DNA from: Candidatus Saccharimonadota bacterium
GTDB taxonomy: Bacteria; Patescibacteriota; Saccharimonadia; Saccharimonadales; 2-12-FULL-41-12
NCBI GenBank assembly: GCA_022842995.1
Contig: JALHOM010000011.1
Location: 1-45,193, forward strand
DNA: 45,193 bases
Direction: 5' to 3'
Shown one piece after another: positions 37,020 to 44,857 of the stretch. The first letter of the stretch is position 1; each line of letters begins with the position of its first letter. The notes under the pieces are model-generated. The model ran no database searches, was not told the origin of the DNA, and saw nothing but the letters and a program-made list of their open reading frames with translations. The position numbers and the translations under genes were made by a program.

Positions 37020-37924
37020 TGAGAATAGCCATTTTATCTAAAGGTTCTGCCAATTATTCCACTCGACGACTCAAGGAAGAGGCAGAAGCGCGTGGTCACG
37101 AAGTTAAGGTGATTAATTACGCCAAATGTTACGTGACTATTCAAAAGAACACGCCGGTTATTCGCTACAAAGGTAAGGATCTATCCGGATTTGATGCCAT
37201 TATTCCTCGTATCGCTACCAGTCTGACAAAATACGGCACGGCAATGGTTCGCCAGTTCGAAAACCAAGAGGCTTTTTCGACGGCCAGTTCGATTGCGATT
37301 GTGCGTTCACGCGATAAACTGCGCAGTATGCAGATTCTGGCGCGTTACGGTGTAAATATCCCAAAAACCGTATTTGCGCGTGAGACAGCTGATCTTGAAG
37401 ACGTTATTCTGCAAGCTGGCGGAGCACCACTCATTATTAAGGTGGCTCGTGGTACGCACGGCAACGGGGTAGTACTAGCCGAAACCAAAAAAGCAGCTCA
37501 AGCGGTAATGCAGGCCTTTTATGTTGAGGGTGTGAGCTTTTTGGTACAAGAATTTATCAAAGAATCTGCTGGTACTGATATTCGTGCCTTCGTCGTTGGC
37601 GGCAAGGTAGTTGCTAGTATTCAACGGCAAAGTTTGGATGATGATTTTAGGGCCAATACTCATCAAGGCGGCGTTGGTACGCCGATCAAACTAACCGATG
37701 AAGAGCGAAGAGCCGCCCAAAAAGCTGCCCGCGCAATGGGTCTTTCGGTTTGCGGTGTTGACTTGATGCGCTCTAACAGAGGTCCATTAGTGCTTGAAGT
37801 GAACTCATCGGCCAGCCTTAAAACACCAGAGATTGTAACGGGTGTAAATGTGGCAGGCAGAATCATCGATTACATAGAGCAAAATGCAAAAGGCCGACGC
37901 AAAAAAGACAAAGTCGGCGCCTAG
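37019..37924 (+). CDS. RimK-family ATP-grasp ligase
   Basis: 301 residues, close to standard RimK. MRIAILSKG start, IIPRIATSLTKYGTAMVRQFE, IIKVARGTHGNGV (ATP-binding), FIKESAGTDIRAFVVGGKV, SVCGVDLMRSNRGPLVLEVNSSASL (metal ligands). It is translationally coupled to the RimB-RimK gene before it and overlaps the next gene by 41 bases, so the three form one operon. It probably adds an amino acid to a protein or peptide. Confidence 0.88.
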   Translation: MRIAILSKGSANYSTRRLKEEAEARGHEVKVINYAKCYVTIQKNTPVIRYKGKDLSGFDAIIPRIATSLTKYGTAMVRQFENQEAFSTASSIAIVRSRDKLRSMQILARYGVNIPKTVFARETADLEDVILQAGGAPLIIKVARGTHGNGVVLAETKKAAQAVMQAFYVEGVSFLVQEFIKESAGTDIRAFVVGGKVVASIQRQSLDDDFRANTHQGGVGTPIKLTDEERRAAQKAARAMGLSVCGVDLMRSNRGPLVLEVNSSASLKTPEIVTGVNVAGRIIDYIEQNAKGRRKKDKVGA

Positions 37925-38396
37925 GCTACTCCTTGCTCTGATGGGCCTAGGGGTAGTATTTGGTATTGGATATTATTTATTTTTGCGTGCCGATGAACGA
38001 CCGGTGGTAAATACGGTTCCTGTGCGGACATTGCAAACGACTTGTTTAGTGACGAGTGAATCATCATGTGGTGTGACATTAGAAATTGCAGCCGATGATC
38101 AGTCGCGGATGAAGGGTCTCTCGGGTCGGCAATCTATGTCTGATGATCGAGGTATGTTATTTGTTGCAGATCAAGTTGAAACGCAGTGTTTTTGGATGAA
38201 GGATATGAATTTTTCTCTCGATTTAATATGGCTCGGCGAAGACAAGCGCATTACAAAGCTAGAGGAGGGGCTTGCTCCTGAGTCCTATCCAAACCAATAC
38301 TGTTCACCTGTGCCTGATAAATATGTTATCGAATTAACCGAAGGGTCGATTGACCGTTTGGGGCTAGAACTCGGCGAACAACTAGTCTGGAATTAG
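37884..38396 (+). CDS. DUF192 membrane-anchored protein
   Basis: 170 residues. A basic N-tail and a membrane span (about 14-34) precede a DUF192 domain: RMKGLSGRQSMSDDRGMLFV and CFWMKDMNFSLDLIWLGEDKRI. DUF192 proteins are small beta domains of unknown function, often exported. The start at 37884 overlaps the RimK gene by 41 bases; a later ATG at 37941 would cut into the span, so I keep the first. Likely faces outside. Confidence 0.85.
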   Translation: MQKADAKKTKSAPRLLLALMGLGVVFGIGYYLFLRADERPVVNTVPVRTLQTTCLVTSESSCGVTLEIAADDQSRMKGLSGRQSMSDDRGMLFVADQVETQCFWMKDMNFSLDLIWLGEDKRITKLEEGLAPESYPNQYCSPVPDKYVIELTEGSIDRLGLELGEQLVWN

Positions 38397-38437
38397 ATAT
38401 TGAAAGCTTACCTAAGGGGGTATGCTAGACTACGCTT

Positions 38438-38920
38438 ATGGCTATCGAAAGTATAGTACTGGTTGTCGTTGTGCTCGCTGTGGCGGTAGGTTTGTTGGTT
38501 TTGCGAGTGCCGGTATTTGCGGCGCTTTTTAGTTTGTTGGTGGGCCAAGTCTTATCAATGCAGGCTTCTAGCGATGTTTATGGCTTTGTCGCTAGTCTCA
38601 GCGGATTTTTGACGTATCAGTATGTTCAGGCGGGACTGTTGATTTTGCCGCTCGCGTTGACGATGTTTTTCTTGAAAGGCAGGATGGACAAAAGTCGAAT
38701 TGTGTTTGAGGCGATTCCGGCGTTATTTGTCGGGGTGATGGGACTGTTGCTTCTTTACCCGCTTTTGCCGTTTGTGGCGAATTTGCTAGATATGGGCACT
38801 GAGGGCCAGATCAAGAATTTTCGGTCTTTGGCTTTGATCTCAGCGTCTATATTGGGCCTTGTCAGCGTCTGGATCAGTGTGCCTAAAAAACACGTTGAAT
38901 CCAAGCATCACGATAAATAA
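38438..38920 (+). CDS. Membrane protein of unknown function
   Basis: 160 residues with about four hydrophobic segments (1-22, 26-45, 62-82, 92-118 plus a final one near 130-147) and a basic C-terminal tail. No motif recognised. TATGCT lies 11 bases before the ATG. It follows the DUF192 gene by 41 bases. Confidence 0.6.
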   Translation: MAIESIVLVVVVLAVAVGLLVLRVPVFAALFSLLVGQVLSMQASSDVYGFVASLSGFLTYQYVQAGLLILPLALTMFFLKGRMDKSRIVFEAIPALFVGVMGLLLLYPLLPFVANLLDMGTEGQIKNFRSLALISASILGLVSVWISVPKKHVESKHHDK

Positions 38921-38941
38921 TCAGAAAATGCCGGCACTGAG

Positions 38942-39103
38942 CTACTGCGTTGGTGCTGGCGGAACGTCGGTTGGGTCTTCTGGGGCGGAACTAGAGATAG
39001 GTGGTTCAGGAAGAGACACCTGGGATGGTTCAGGTGCCGGCACCGCCTCGATATCTGGTTGATTTGGCGTTGAATTTTGCGTGGCTTTTTCATCACTATC
39101 CAT
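38942..39103 (-). CDS. 53-residue acidic Pro-rich peptide
   Basis: Minus-strand frame starting MDSDEKATQN and ending DVPPAPTQ. It has no hydrophobic core and is probably disordered, with many Pro, Ser, Glu and Asp. TATACT lies nine bases before the ATG. It converges on the membrane protein gene. Composition and promoter support it, but it could be chance. Confidence 0.4.
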   Translation of the reverse strand: MDSDEKATQNSTPNQPDIEAVPAPEPSQVSLPEPPISSSAPEDPTDVPPAPTQ

Positions 39104-39213
39104 ATACCACTTAGTATAGCTTAAATGGTTAGGTGTTGCTGTGGTCGTTTTTCCCCTTCAGTGAAACGGTTTAGATACTATAGTTATTTCATAAAATCCA
39201 TGAATTTTGAGGA

Positions 39214-39222
39214 TGATATAAT
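39214..39222 (+). promoter_or_regulatory. Extended -10 promoter of the 102-aa gene
   Basis: TG at 39214-39215, A, TATAAT at 39217-39222, ten bases before the ATG at 39233. The leader is at most a few bases. Confidence 0.6.
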
Positions 39223-39232
39223 CCGAATATAA

Positions 39233-39541
39233 ATGATCTCAAATAAAGCATTAAAGATTTTGCTAACTATCCAGTCTGCTGCATACTTGTTAGCGATCTG
39301 GATTATTTTTGATACTTCAAAAGACGAGCCAGACGACTTTTCGGGAATAGCGGCATTTTTTCCTATGACATTGTTTAATTTGCTATGGTTCGTTAATCTG
39401 GTATTTTTAATTTCGTATTTAGTCAAATTATTCAAAAAGAAAGCTTCCTTGGACGTTTTACTGATCACGCTCGCTGTTATTAATACTTTGTTTTTCGTTT
39501 TTTACACTCCTTTGGTTAACTTTTTCTGGTCAATTAATTAG
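39233..39541 (+). CDS. Small membrane protein with three spans
   Basis: 102 residues with hydrophobic segments at about 8-26, 41-66 and 73-95. The basic stretch KLFKKK between the last two suggests the cytoplasmic side. No family recognised. It is the last gene before the tRNA-Lys hairpin array. Confidence 0.6.
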   Translation: MISNKALKILLTIQSAAYLLAIWIIFDTSKDEPDDFSGIAAFFPMTLFNLLWFVNLVFLISYLVKLFKKKASLDVLLITLAVINTLFFVFYTPLVNFFWSIN

Positions 39542-39791
39542 AAAGAGGGTAGTGGGGCTCGCTCACATTCTGCAATCACGTTCCGTGACCCCGAGATTTC
39601 ATTCAATCAAACACAGTTTGATGAAGAAAGTCTCCTTGCAATGAGCCACAGGCTCATCTCACCCGAAACTTCGTCTTTGCAAACCAGTTTGCAAGAGAAG
39701 ATTTCCTTGCGATCTCGCTATCCAGCGGAGCCACAGGCATTTCTCACCACTCCACCCTCTGGGTGTCGTAAGTTCGAGCCCAATTCTCCAA

Positions 39792-39816
39792 GAAAAAACT
39801 CCACATAAAGTGGAGT
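39792..39816 (-). terminator. Terminator after the repeated tRNA end
   Basis: ACTCCAC/GTGGAGT (39798-39816) followed on the minus strand by six T. It sits just after the repeated tRNA 3' end, in the same relative place as the tRNA-Lys terminator. Confidence 0.7.
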
Positions 39817-39983
39817 CTATTCTTGGAGGGTCCAGTGGGGCTCGGTCACCTCTGGCGACCTTAGAAAAACGTCTTTGAAAACCAGTTTTCAAGAGTTTAT
39901 TCTCGTCCAAACTGCCACTGGCAGTTTTCCCCACGACACCCTTTTGGCGTGTCGCGGATTCGATCTCCAATTGGCTCTGCCAA

Positions 39984-40014
39984 TTAAAAACCGCCCGAGA
40001 AGGACGGTTTTTAA
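39984..40014 (-). terminator. tRNA-Lys terminator (works in both directions)
   Basis: A stem of TTAAAAACCG..CC with its complement around a GAGAA loop, with A and T tracts on each side. It begins two bases after the encoded CCA. Confidence 0.85.
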
Positions 40015-40015
40015 A

Positions 40016-40092
40016 TGGAGGGTCCAGTGGGGCTCGAACCCACGACACCCTGCTTAAAAGGCAGGTGCTCTAACCGGCTGAGCTATGGACCC
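40016..40092 (-). tRNA. tRNA-Lys (TTT)
   Basis: A full 77-base cloverleaf with encoded CCA: acceptor GGGTCCA/TGGACCC, D arm GCTC/GAGC, anticodon stem CCTGC/GCAGG with loop CTTTTAA, and T arm GTGGG/CCCAC. The discriminator base is T, unusual for tRNA-Lys, which is normally A. It has its own consensus promoter and terminator, so it looks functional. Confidence 0.95.
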
Positions 40093-40138
40093 GTAGAGTA
40101 TCTACTATTGGCTAGAGATTTCAAAAATAACTGAGGTA

Positions 40139-40166
40139 ATTATAGCGATTTTCGCAAAAATGTCAA
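40139..40166 (-). promoter_or_regulatory. Consensus promoter of tRNA-Lys
   Basis: On the minus strand, TTGACA (40166-40161), a 16-base spacer, and TATAAT (40144-40139). Both boxes are perfect. Transcription should start about 40 bases before the tRNA. Confidence 0.85.
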
Positions 40167-40232
40167 TGCTTATACGGATCTTATTGTTACGCGAGAGGAG
40201 TTGCGATACGACTATGATTAACAGGGGTAATG

Positions 40233-40241
40233 TGGTATAAT
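40233..40241 (+). promoter_or_regulatory. Extended -10 promoter of yebC
   Basis: TG at 40233-40234, G, TATAAT at 40236-40241. Here a real leader of about 25 bases with AGGAAAGG follows, unlike the leaderless cases. Confidence 0.65.
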
Positions 40242-40272
40242 TTTATGAAATCAGGAAAGGAAAACTTTTGGC

Positions 40273-41001
40273 ATGTCTGGACATAGTAAATGGGCAAAAA
40301 TTCACCGTGGTAAGGCAATAGAAGATGCAAAACGTGGTGCAGTATTTACAAAACTTGGTAACTCAATAGCTTTGGCGGCTAAAGCCGGTGCCGATCCCGA
40401 TATGAACTTTGCGTTAAGGTTGGCAATAGATAAGGCAAAGGCGGCAAACATGCCGGCTAACAATATTCAGCGCGCAATTGACCGAGGTTCAGGGAAATTG
40501 GGTGGCGACCAGATTCAGGAAGTTATGTATGAAGGCTACGGTCCTGGCGGTTCGGCTGTCATCGTAGAGTGTGCGACCGATAACGTTAATCGTACATATC
40601 CAGAAGTACGTTTGGCTTTTTCTAAACACGGTGGCAATATCGCCGAAAAGGGCTCGGTGGCATTTCAGTTTGAGCGAAAAGGCGTCATTACCGTGAAAGG
40701 CTCAGGTGAGGATTTGTTAATGCAAGTGCTTGATGCTGGTGCAGATGATGCCGAAGATGATGACGGTGAAATTACCGTCTATACTGACCCGAAGCAACTA
40801 AATGCTGTTAGGGATAATTTAAAAGCCGCTGGCATCGAGTTAGTAGATTCAGAAATTAGTTTTGTCCCAAAGAATACCGTGCTGATTGACGACGAAGCTA
40901 CGGCCGGCAAGATTTCTCGGATGATGGATGCTTTGGAGGGGTTGGATGATGTTTCGGCGACGCACACCAACTTTGAATTTGCCGACGGTCTAGAGCTGTA
41001 A
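40273..41001 (+). CDS. yebC: YebC/TACO1-family protein
   Basis: 242 residues matching the family across its length: MSGHSKWAKIHRGKAIEDAKRG, NMPANNIQRAIDRGSG, YEGYGPGGSAVIVEC, NRTYPEVRLAFSKHGGN. Members act as transcription or translation factors; the older ruvC-neighbour DNA-binding role and a role in translating proline stretches are both described for relatives. It lies two genes before ruvC, its usual neighbourhood. Confidence 0.95.
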   Translation: MSGHSKWAKIHRGKAIEDAKRGAVFTKLGNSIALAAKAGADPDMNFALRLAIDKAKAANMPANNIQRAIDRGSGKLGGDQIQEVMYEGYGPGGSAVIVECATDNVNRTYPEVRLAFSKHGGNIAEKGSVAFQFERKGVITVKGSGEDLLMQVLDAGADDAEDDDGEITVYTDPKQLNAVRDNLKAAGIELVDSEISFVPKNTVLIDDEATAGKISRMMDALEGLDDVSATHTNFEFADGLEL

Positions 41002-41237
41002 ACTTTTTTAGAATGCACATTTTTGCCCAAAGCCTTCCGTTTCGCACTCACCGTATTTTAATACGGCTCGTTTGCGATACTCAGTCATTGAACAAAACTG
41101 CACTATTCTAAAGAAAGTTTCACTTGGCCGGAGTTGTTAAGTTGCGCATTGGAAGTGAAATTTCAATCCTTTTCTTTCTTTACTGAGTAGAATATTATTG
41201 CTGAAATTGAAGCCTTGGTTCATGGTAGAGTAGTGAA
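41002..41237. other. Noncoding gap with nested inverted repeats
   Basis: AGAAT (41010-41014) and ATTCT (41105-41109), TTTTTG and CAAAA, CGCA and TGCG, and CCGTAT/ATACGG (41051-41066) nest into a structure of about 100 bases. Its layout resembles the dnaK-upstream hairpins (AT-rich outer stem, CGTA-type inner stem) but the sequence is different. It may be the yebC transcript end. Confidence 0.5.
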
Positions 41238-41879
41238 ATGAGGTTGTATTTATCTTCAGAAAATGTTGGTGATCACGCTGAGCGATTGGTTCGGATGGTT
41301 GGCGATAAGAAACGTGTGGCCTATATTCCTAACGCACGTGATTTTTGGGAAGACAAAATTGCTAGTGATGAAAAAACTCAAACACACCGACAGCAGTTTC
41401 AGGATCTTGGTTTCGACTTCGACGTTTTTGATTTGAAGAAATATTTTGGTGAGAAGAAGCTTTCAGTCGATATGTTTAAAGACTTCGGACTTATCTGGGC
41501 TCCGGGTGGAAATACTTTTTTACTGAGACGGGCAATGCATGACAGCGGTTTAGACGAAGTTTTAATGGAGCTGTTAGGGAAAGATGCTCTGGTGTATGGT
41601 GGTTCGAGTGCCGGCGCAATAATCTCCACGCCGTCATTACACGGTACTGATATCGGTGACAGGCCGCAAGATGTTGAGCAGATATATGGCAAGGAAATAC
41701 TCTGGGACGGTTTGGGCTTAATTAATGTCTATCTGTCAGTACATGTTGGCACCGAGTGGTTTTTGGAAGAGTCTAAAAGAGTAAGTCAGTATTTCGAACA
41801 TAAGAATCTGCCCTTCATCGAGCTTCAGGATGGTCATGTCCTGGTGGTAGAAGGTGAAACTCAAGAGGTTTTGCGTTGA
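41238..41879 (+). CDS. Peptidase S51 family protein
   Basis: 213 residues. APGGNTFLLRRA and VYGGSSAGAII match the S51 (dipeptidase E/cyanophycinase) nucleophile elbow, with Ser124 as the likely nucleophile and an acidic-His partner downstream (HVGTEWF). PepE cleaves Asp-X dipeptides; the specificity here is unknown. Its TGA overlaps the ruvC start by four bases, so the two are co-translated. Confidence 0.85.
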   Translation: MRLYLSSENVGDHAERLVRMVGDKKRVAYIPNARDFWEDKIASDEKTQTHRQQFQDLGFDFDVFDLKKYFGEKKLSVDMFKDFGLIWAPGGNTFLLRRAMHDSGLDEVLMELLGKDALVYGGSSAGAIISTPSLHGTDIGDRPQDVEQIYGKEILWDGLGLINVYLSVHVGTEWFLEESKRVSQYFEHKNLPFIELQDGHVLVVEGETQEVLR

Positions 41880-42355
41880 GAATTTTAGGGATTGACCCGG
41901 GGACGGGGATTTTGGGGTTTGGCGTTATTGATGCGCCGGGACCCGGCAAGGCTCATCTTGTTGACGCTGGGGTAATTCGAACGCCTGTTAAGCAAGAAGA
42001 TAGTTTACGCCTAATGACTATTTATGACGAGCTGACCGAGATAATTGAAGAGTTTAAGCCAGACACTATGTCAGTTGAGAAGTTGTTTTTTGCACAAAAC
42101 GTTACAACGGCTATGAGTGTTTCTCAGGCTCGCGGGGTTGTACTACTGGCCGGAGTAAAGAACGGTCTTGAGCTTTTTGAATACACGCCCCTTCAAATCA
42201 AGCAGGCTTTAACGGGTTATGGACGAGCCGACAAAAAACAGATGCAAGAAATGGTTCGAGTAATACTGGCTCTTAAAGATGTGCCGAAACCGGATGATTG
42301 CGCAGATGCCTTGGCTGCCGCCATTTGCCACGGCATGACTGCCCGTTTCGCCTGA
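41876..42355 (+). CDS. ruvC: Holliday junction resolvase RuvC
   Basis: Endonuclease that cuts Holliday junctions. 159 residues with all four acidic residues: D7 (ILGIDPGTG), E68 (SVEKLFF), D141 and D144 (DDCADALAAAICH). The TTG start at 41876 has AGAGG before it and overlaps the previous stop (TTGA). ruvA follows only after a RAYT element on the opposite strand. Confidence 0.95.
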   Translation: MRILGIDPGTGILGFGVIDAPGPGKAHLVDAGVIRTPVKQEDSLRLMTIYDELTEIIEEFKPDTMSVEKLFFAQNVTTAMSVSQARGVVLLAGVKNGLELFEYTPLQIKQALTGYGRADKKQMQEMVRVILALKDVPKPDDCADALAAAICHGMTARFA

Positions 42356-42399
42356 TAAACATTCTAGGGCCCTCCAGCCCCTCCCTCTATGTCAACCCC

Positions 42400-42440
42400 C
42401 TTATCCTTTGCGCAGGGTCTGACCCTGCGCAAAGGATAAG
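42400..42440. repeat. Palindrome at the RAYT 3' side
   Basis: A perfect 20-bp inverted repeat with a single central base; the core is GCGCAGGGTC-T-GACCCTGCGC. It matches the palindrome on the other side of the transposase gene, as in REP/RAYT units. Confidence 0.9.
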
Positions 42441-42450
42441 CACTATTTAT

Positions 42451-43074
42451 TTAGATATCGTTTGCTAGCTCCCACTTCAGTTCATCTAAGAGTTGTTTGT
42501 TTTCTTCGTAATCTTCAACAAACTGAATATATTCTTTTCTGTTTTCAAAGAGATCTAGTATTGCAGTAGGATCTAGCCAGGTTGCGTCTTTCGAGCCTTT
42601 GTAATATGCAATGCTTGAATAGGGATAAGATTTCCATTTGTCTCCTGGATTAAGGTGTATGTATCTCGAAATATGATGCAAATAAGAGTCTTTGTCGATC
42701 AGTGATGCTTTAAATGGTGATTCAAAAAGTGCGCCCGAACGATCGTATTTTCTGTTGAAGTACATTGTGTAGCTTGTTTGTATCGATCTCATCAGGTTGG
42801 TCATCGCACGTTCCTCGTGTTGATATAACAGTATATGCGCATGATTCTTCATCAAGCAAAATGCAGATAGAGTAATGTCTTCTGAATAATTTGGATACAA
42901 TCCGTGTCTTGAACTCGTTTGTTCAGATGAAGGGGAGAGATATCTTTTGAACAGCTGGAGATAATATCCAAAATCCTGCTCATCTATAAATGTAATTTGT
43001 TTGTTTATACCCCTCGTATATATATGATAGAAGCGATCTTTTGAATATTGCTTTATTACGTTTTTTCGGGGCAT
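42451..43074 (-). CDS. REP-associated tyrosine transposase (RAYT, Y1 type)
   Basis: 207 residues. CLMKNHAHILLY holds the HUH metal motif (H78-A-H80), and SRYIHLNPGDKW is the RAYT signature that follows the catalytic Tyr. YHIYTRGINKQ at the start is also typical. Related Y1 enzymes nick and join single-stranded DNA at REP hairpins. The gene lies opposite to and between ruvC and ruvA, and both flanks carry the same palindrome, so it is a recent or intact REP-RAYT unit. Confidence 0.9.
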   Translation of the reverse strand: MPRKNVIKQYSKDRFYHIYTRGINKQITFIDEQDFGYYLQLFKRYLSPSSEQTSSRHGLYPNYSEDITLSAFCLMKNHAHILLYQHEERAMTNLMRSIQTSYTMYFNRKYDRSGALFESPFKASLIDKDSYLHHISRYIHLNPGDKWKSYPYSSIAYYKGSKDATWLDPTAILDLFENRKEYIQFVEDYEENKQLLDELKWELANDI

Positions 43075-43083
43075 GAGTTTATT

Positions 43084-43110
43084 ATTGCGCAGGGTCAGAC
43101 CCTGCGCAAT
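43084..43110. repeat. Palindrome at the RAYT 5' side
   Basis: ATTGCGCAGGGTC, A, GACCCTGCGCAAT: a perfect 13-bp inverted repeat nine bases before the transposase ATG. Its 10-bp core equals that of the palindrome at 42400-42440; only the central base and outer ends differ. Confidence 0.9.
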
Positions 43111-43118
43111 AGAGGAGG

Positions 43119-43127
43119 TGGGATAAT
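43119..43127 (+). promoter_or_regulatory. Extended -10 promoter of ruvA
   Basis: TG, G, then GATAAT at 43122-43127, eight bases before the ATG at 43136 and nine bases after the palindrome. It gives ruvA its own promoter downstream of the RAYT. Confidence 0.5.
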
Positions 43128-43135
43128 AGAGGGTG

Positions 43136-43717
43136 ATGATTCGATATTTATTTGGGGAAGTAGCAGAAAAGAACTTGGACGAGGTGACTATTGAGGTGGC
43201 TGGCGTTGGCTATGGAGTAAAAGTCTCAGCTTATGATTATGAGTCGTTTATCTTAGGGCAGAAAATCAAAGTTTTCGTGTATGAAAATATCAAGGAAGAT
43301 ACGTATGATCTGTATGGGTCTACTCGGCCAGAAGTTATGGTTTTGTTTCGGCAGCTTTTGAGCGTCAAGAATGTTGGTCCGAAGGTTGCCATGGCTTTAC
43401 TTGGTCTGGGGTCTGACAAAACTGTTAAAGAGGCCATAGCCGGTGGTGATGTCAAAAAGCTTCAGTCGGCTAAAGGAGTTGGTAAGCGTGCTGCCGAGCA
43501 GATTATTGTTGAATTGCGCGATAAAGTTGGCTTAATTGCCAGCGAAGACGCAGAAGGCGTTGTGACTCGGGGTGGCGTTGACGTTAGTGACGAGGCGGTA
43601 CAAGCCCTGGTTGCTCTTGGTTATAGTGAATATGACGCTCAGTCGGCGCTTAAGCATACCGATCCGGGATTATCGACCGAGGATCGCATAAAACAGGCCT
43701 TGAAAGGAAAATTCTAA
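43136..43717 (+). CDS. ruvA: Holliday junction DNA helicase subunit RuvA
   Basis: Binds the four-way junction and loads RuvB. 193 residues: OB-fold N-terminus (MIRYLFGEVAEKNLDEVTIE), two helix-hairpin-helix motifs (LLSVKNVGPKVAMALLG and LQSAKGVGKRAAEQIIVEL), and a short C-terminal UBA-like domain (VQALVALGYSEYDAQSAL). I use the ATG at 43136; a GTG three bases before is less likely. It leads an operon with an SDR, a PNPOx-like gene and ruvB. Confidence 0.95.
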   Translation: MIRYLFGEVAEKNLDEVTIEVAGVGYGVKVSAYDYESFILGQKIKVFVYENIKEDTYDLYGSTRPEVMVLFRQLLSVKNVGPKVAMALLGLGSDKTVKEAIAGGDVKKLQSAKGVGKRAAEQIIVELRDKVGLIASEDAEGVVTRGGVDVSDEAVQALVALGYSEYDAQSALKHTDPGLSTEDRIKQALKGKF

Positions 43718-43718
43718 A

Positions 43719-44387
43719 ATGATTGTTATTACTGGAGCAAGTGATGGTTTGGGGGCGGAATTAGCCAAGCAGTTGACTAAAACTGGCAAAAAGGTTATAT
43801 GTCTGTCCAGGACAAAGCCGAATGATTTAAATATCGAGTGGATGCAGCTTGATATACAAGATCCTGACTCGATATCAAGTGCGTGTGAAATTCTTTTATC
43901 GAAAGAAGATAACATCGAAGCGCTGATTAATTCGGCTGCTATCGTGAGCTACGAGGCTATGAATAAACTATCCCCTAAGGCCCTCGATGACATGTTCAAG
44001 ACCAATGTCACGGGACCGATGTTATTGATTTCTGGCCTTCTGGATAGAATGAAAAAAGACCGTTCCGACATTATTAATATCGGTGCAACGATTGCCCTAA
44101 AGGCCGGCGGTCCCGACCAGTCAACCTACTCAACGGTCAAATGGGCAATGAGAGGCTTTACGGAAAACTTGCAAAAAGAATTGAAGAGTACTCAGTGCAG
44201 GGTTATTAATTTTTTGGTTGGCGGTTTTCAGTCTAGATTGCACGAAAAAGTTACAGGTGAGCAACTGGATAAACCTGAAGAATGGATGCCTGTTGAAGAT
44301 GTGGCTTATTGTCTAGTTCAGTTACTACAGATGCCTAAGTCAATGGAGATCAGCGAGATAGTAGTTAACAGAAAGACAAATGTTTAG
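43719..44387 (+). CDS. Short-chain dehydrogenase/reductase
   Basis: 222 residues. TGASDGLG (cofactor binding, residues 5-12), INSAAIVS (NAG-like), IINIGAT (Ser replaced by Gly at the usual catalytic Ser position) and YSTVKWA (catalytic Tyr and Lys). The missing Ser may be supplied nearby or weaken activity. One base separates it from ruvA, so it is part of the ruvA operon. The substrate is unknown. Confidence 0.85.
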   Translation: MIVITGASDGLGAELAKQLTKTGKKVICLSRTKPNDLNIEWMQLDIQDPDSISSACEILLSKEDNIEALINSAAIVSYEAMNKLSPKALDDMFKTNVTGPMLLISGLLDRMKKDRSDIINIGATIALKAGGPDQSTYSTVKWAMRGFTENLQKELKSTQCRVINFLVGGFQSRLHEKVTGEQLDKPEEWMPVEDVAYCLVQLLQMPKSMEISEIVVNRKTNV

Positions 44388-44389
44388 GT

Positions 44390-44857
44390 ATGGCGGTTGA
44401 TGTTGAGAAAACGGTTCGCGAAAATATCGACAGGACGCTACATATGTCACTGGCGACGGTTCGCGAAAACAAACCGTGGATCTGTGAGCTGCACTTTGCG
44501 TATGACGACGAGCTAAATTTGTACTTTATATCTCTGGAAGACAAAAGACATAGTCAAGAAATTGTACGGAATGCTAACGTTGCCGGGAGTATCATTGATA
44601 ATTACGCCATCGATGCACAGGCGCCGGTTGGGGTCTATTTTGAGGGAGCTGCCGTCATCGTTAATGACACGAATGAGATAGAAAAAGCAGCCGAACTATT
44701 ATTTGCGCGCAATAAAACCGACAAACAATACGTTATAGATGAAGCTTGTCGAGAAAAAGGCCATCGAGTGTACAAAGTTTCTGTAAATCGGTGGGCAGTA
44801 TTTGGTAGATTTGAAGAAAAGCACGGGACAAAACATGAATTGGAGTGGAATACGTAA
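44390..44857 (+). CDS. PNPOx-like flavin split-barrel protein
   Basis: 155 residues with the split-barrel pattern of pyridoxamine-phosphate-oxidase-like proteins: [46 protein letters not shown]. Many such proteins bind FMN or F420 and reduce small molecules; which applies here is not visible. It lies between the SDR and ruvB with a one-base overlap to ruvB. Confidence 0.8.
   Translation: MAVDVEKTVRENIDRTLHMSLATVRENKPWICELHFAYDDELNLYFISLEDKRHSQEIVRNANVAGSIIDNYAIDAQAPVGVYFEGAAVIVNDTNEIEKAAELLFARNKTDKQYVIDEACREKGHRVYKVSVNRWAVFGRFEEKHGTKHELEWNT

Larger units (their letters stand above)
39545..40015. repeat. Hairpin array repeating the tRNA-Lys 3' end
   Basis: The 21 bases at 40016-40036 (tRNA-Lys CCA, acceptor strand and part of the T arm) recur exactly at 39824-39844 and, with two bases missing, at 39545-39561. 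Between them lie many short hairpins: 39576-39588, 39606-39622, 39641-39657, 39677-39694, 39730-39738, 39844-39860, 39875-39892, 39909-39927, 39934-39954, 39969-39985. Two are related but with matched stem changes (TTGAAAAC-ca-GTTTTCAA and TTGCAAAC-ca-GTTTGCAA). Inverted copies of the T-arm region also occur (39766-39786, 39946-39968). No protein frame is credible. Confidence 0.8.

Noticed and set aside
39545-40015. CRISPR or integron attC array
   Set aside because: Spacing and repeat lengths are irregular, spacers are not unique sequences between constant repeats, and no cas or integrase gene is present.
39659-40048. A 129-codon minus-strand frame with internal repeats (LLKTGFQRR, LLLQTGLQRR)
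   Set aside because: The repeated peptides are the hairpin array and tRNA-Lys 3' end read as protein, and the frame runs into the tRNA gene.
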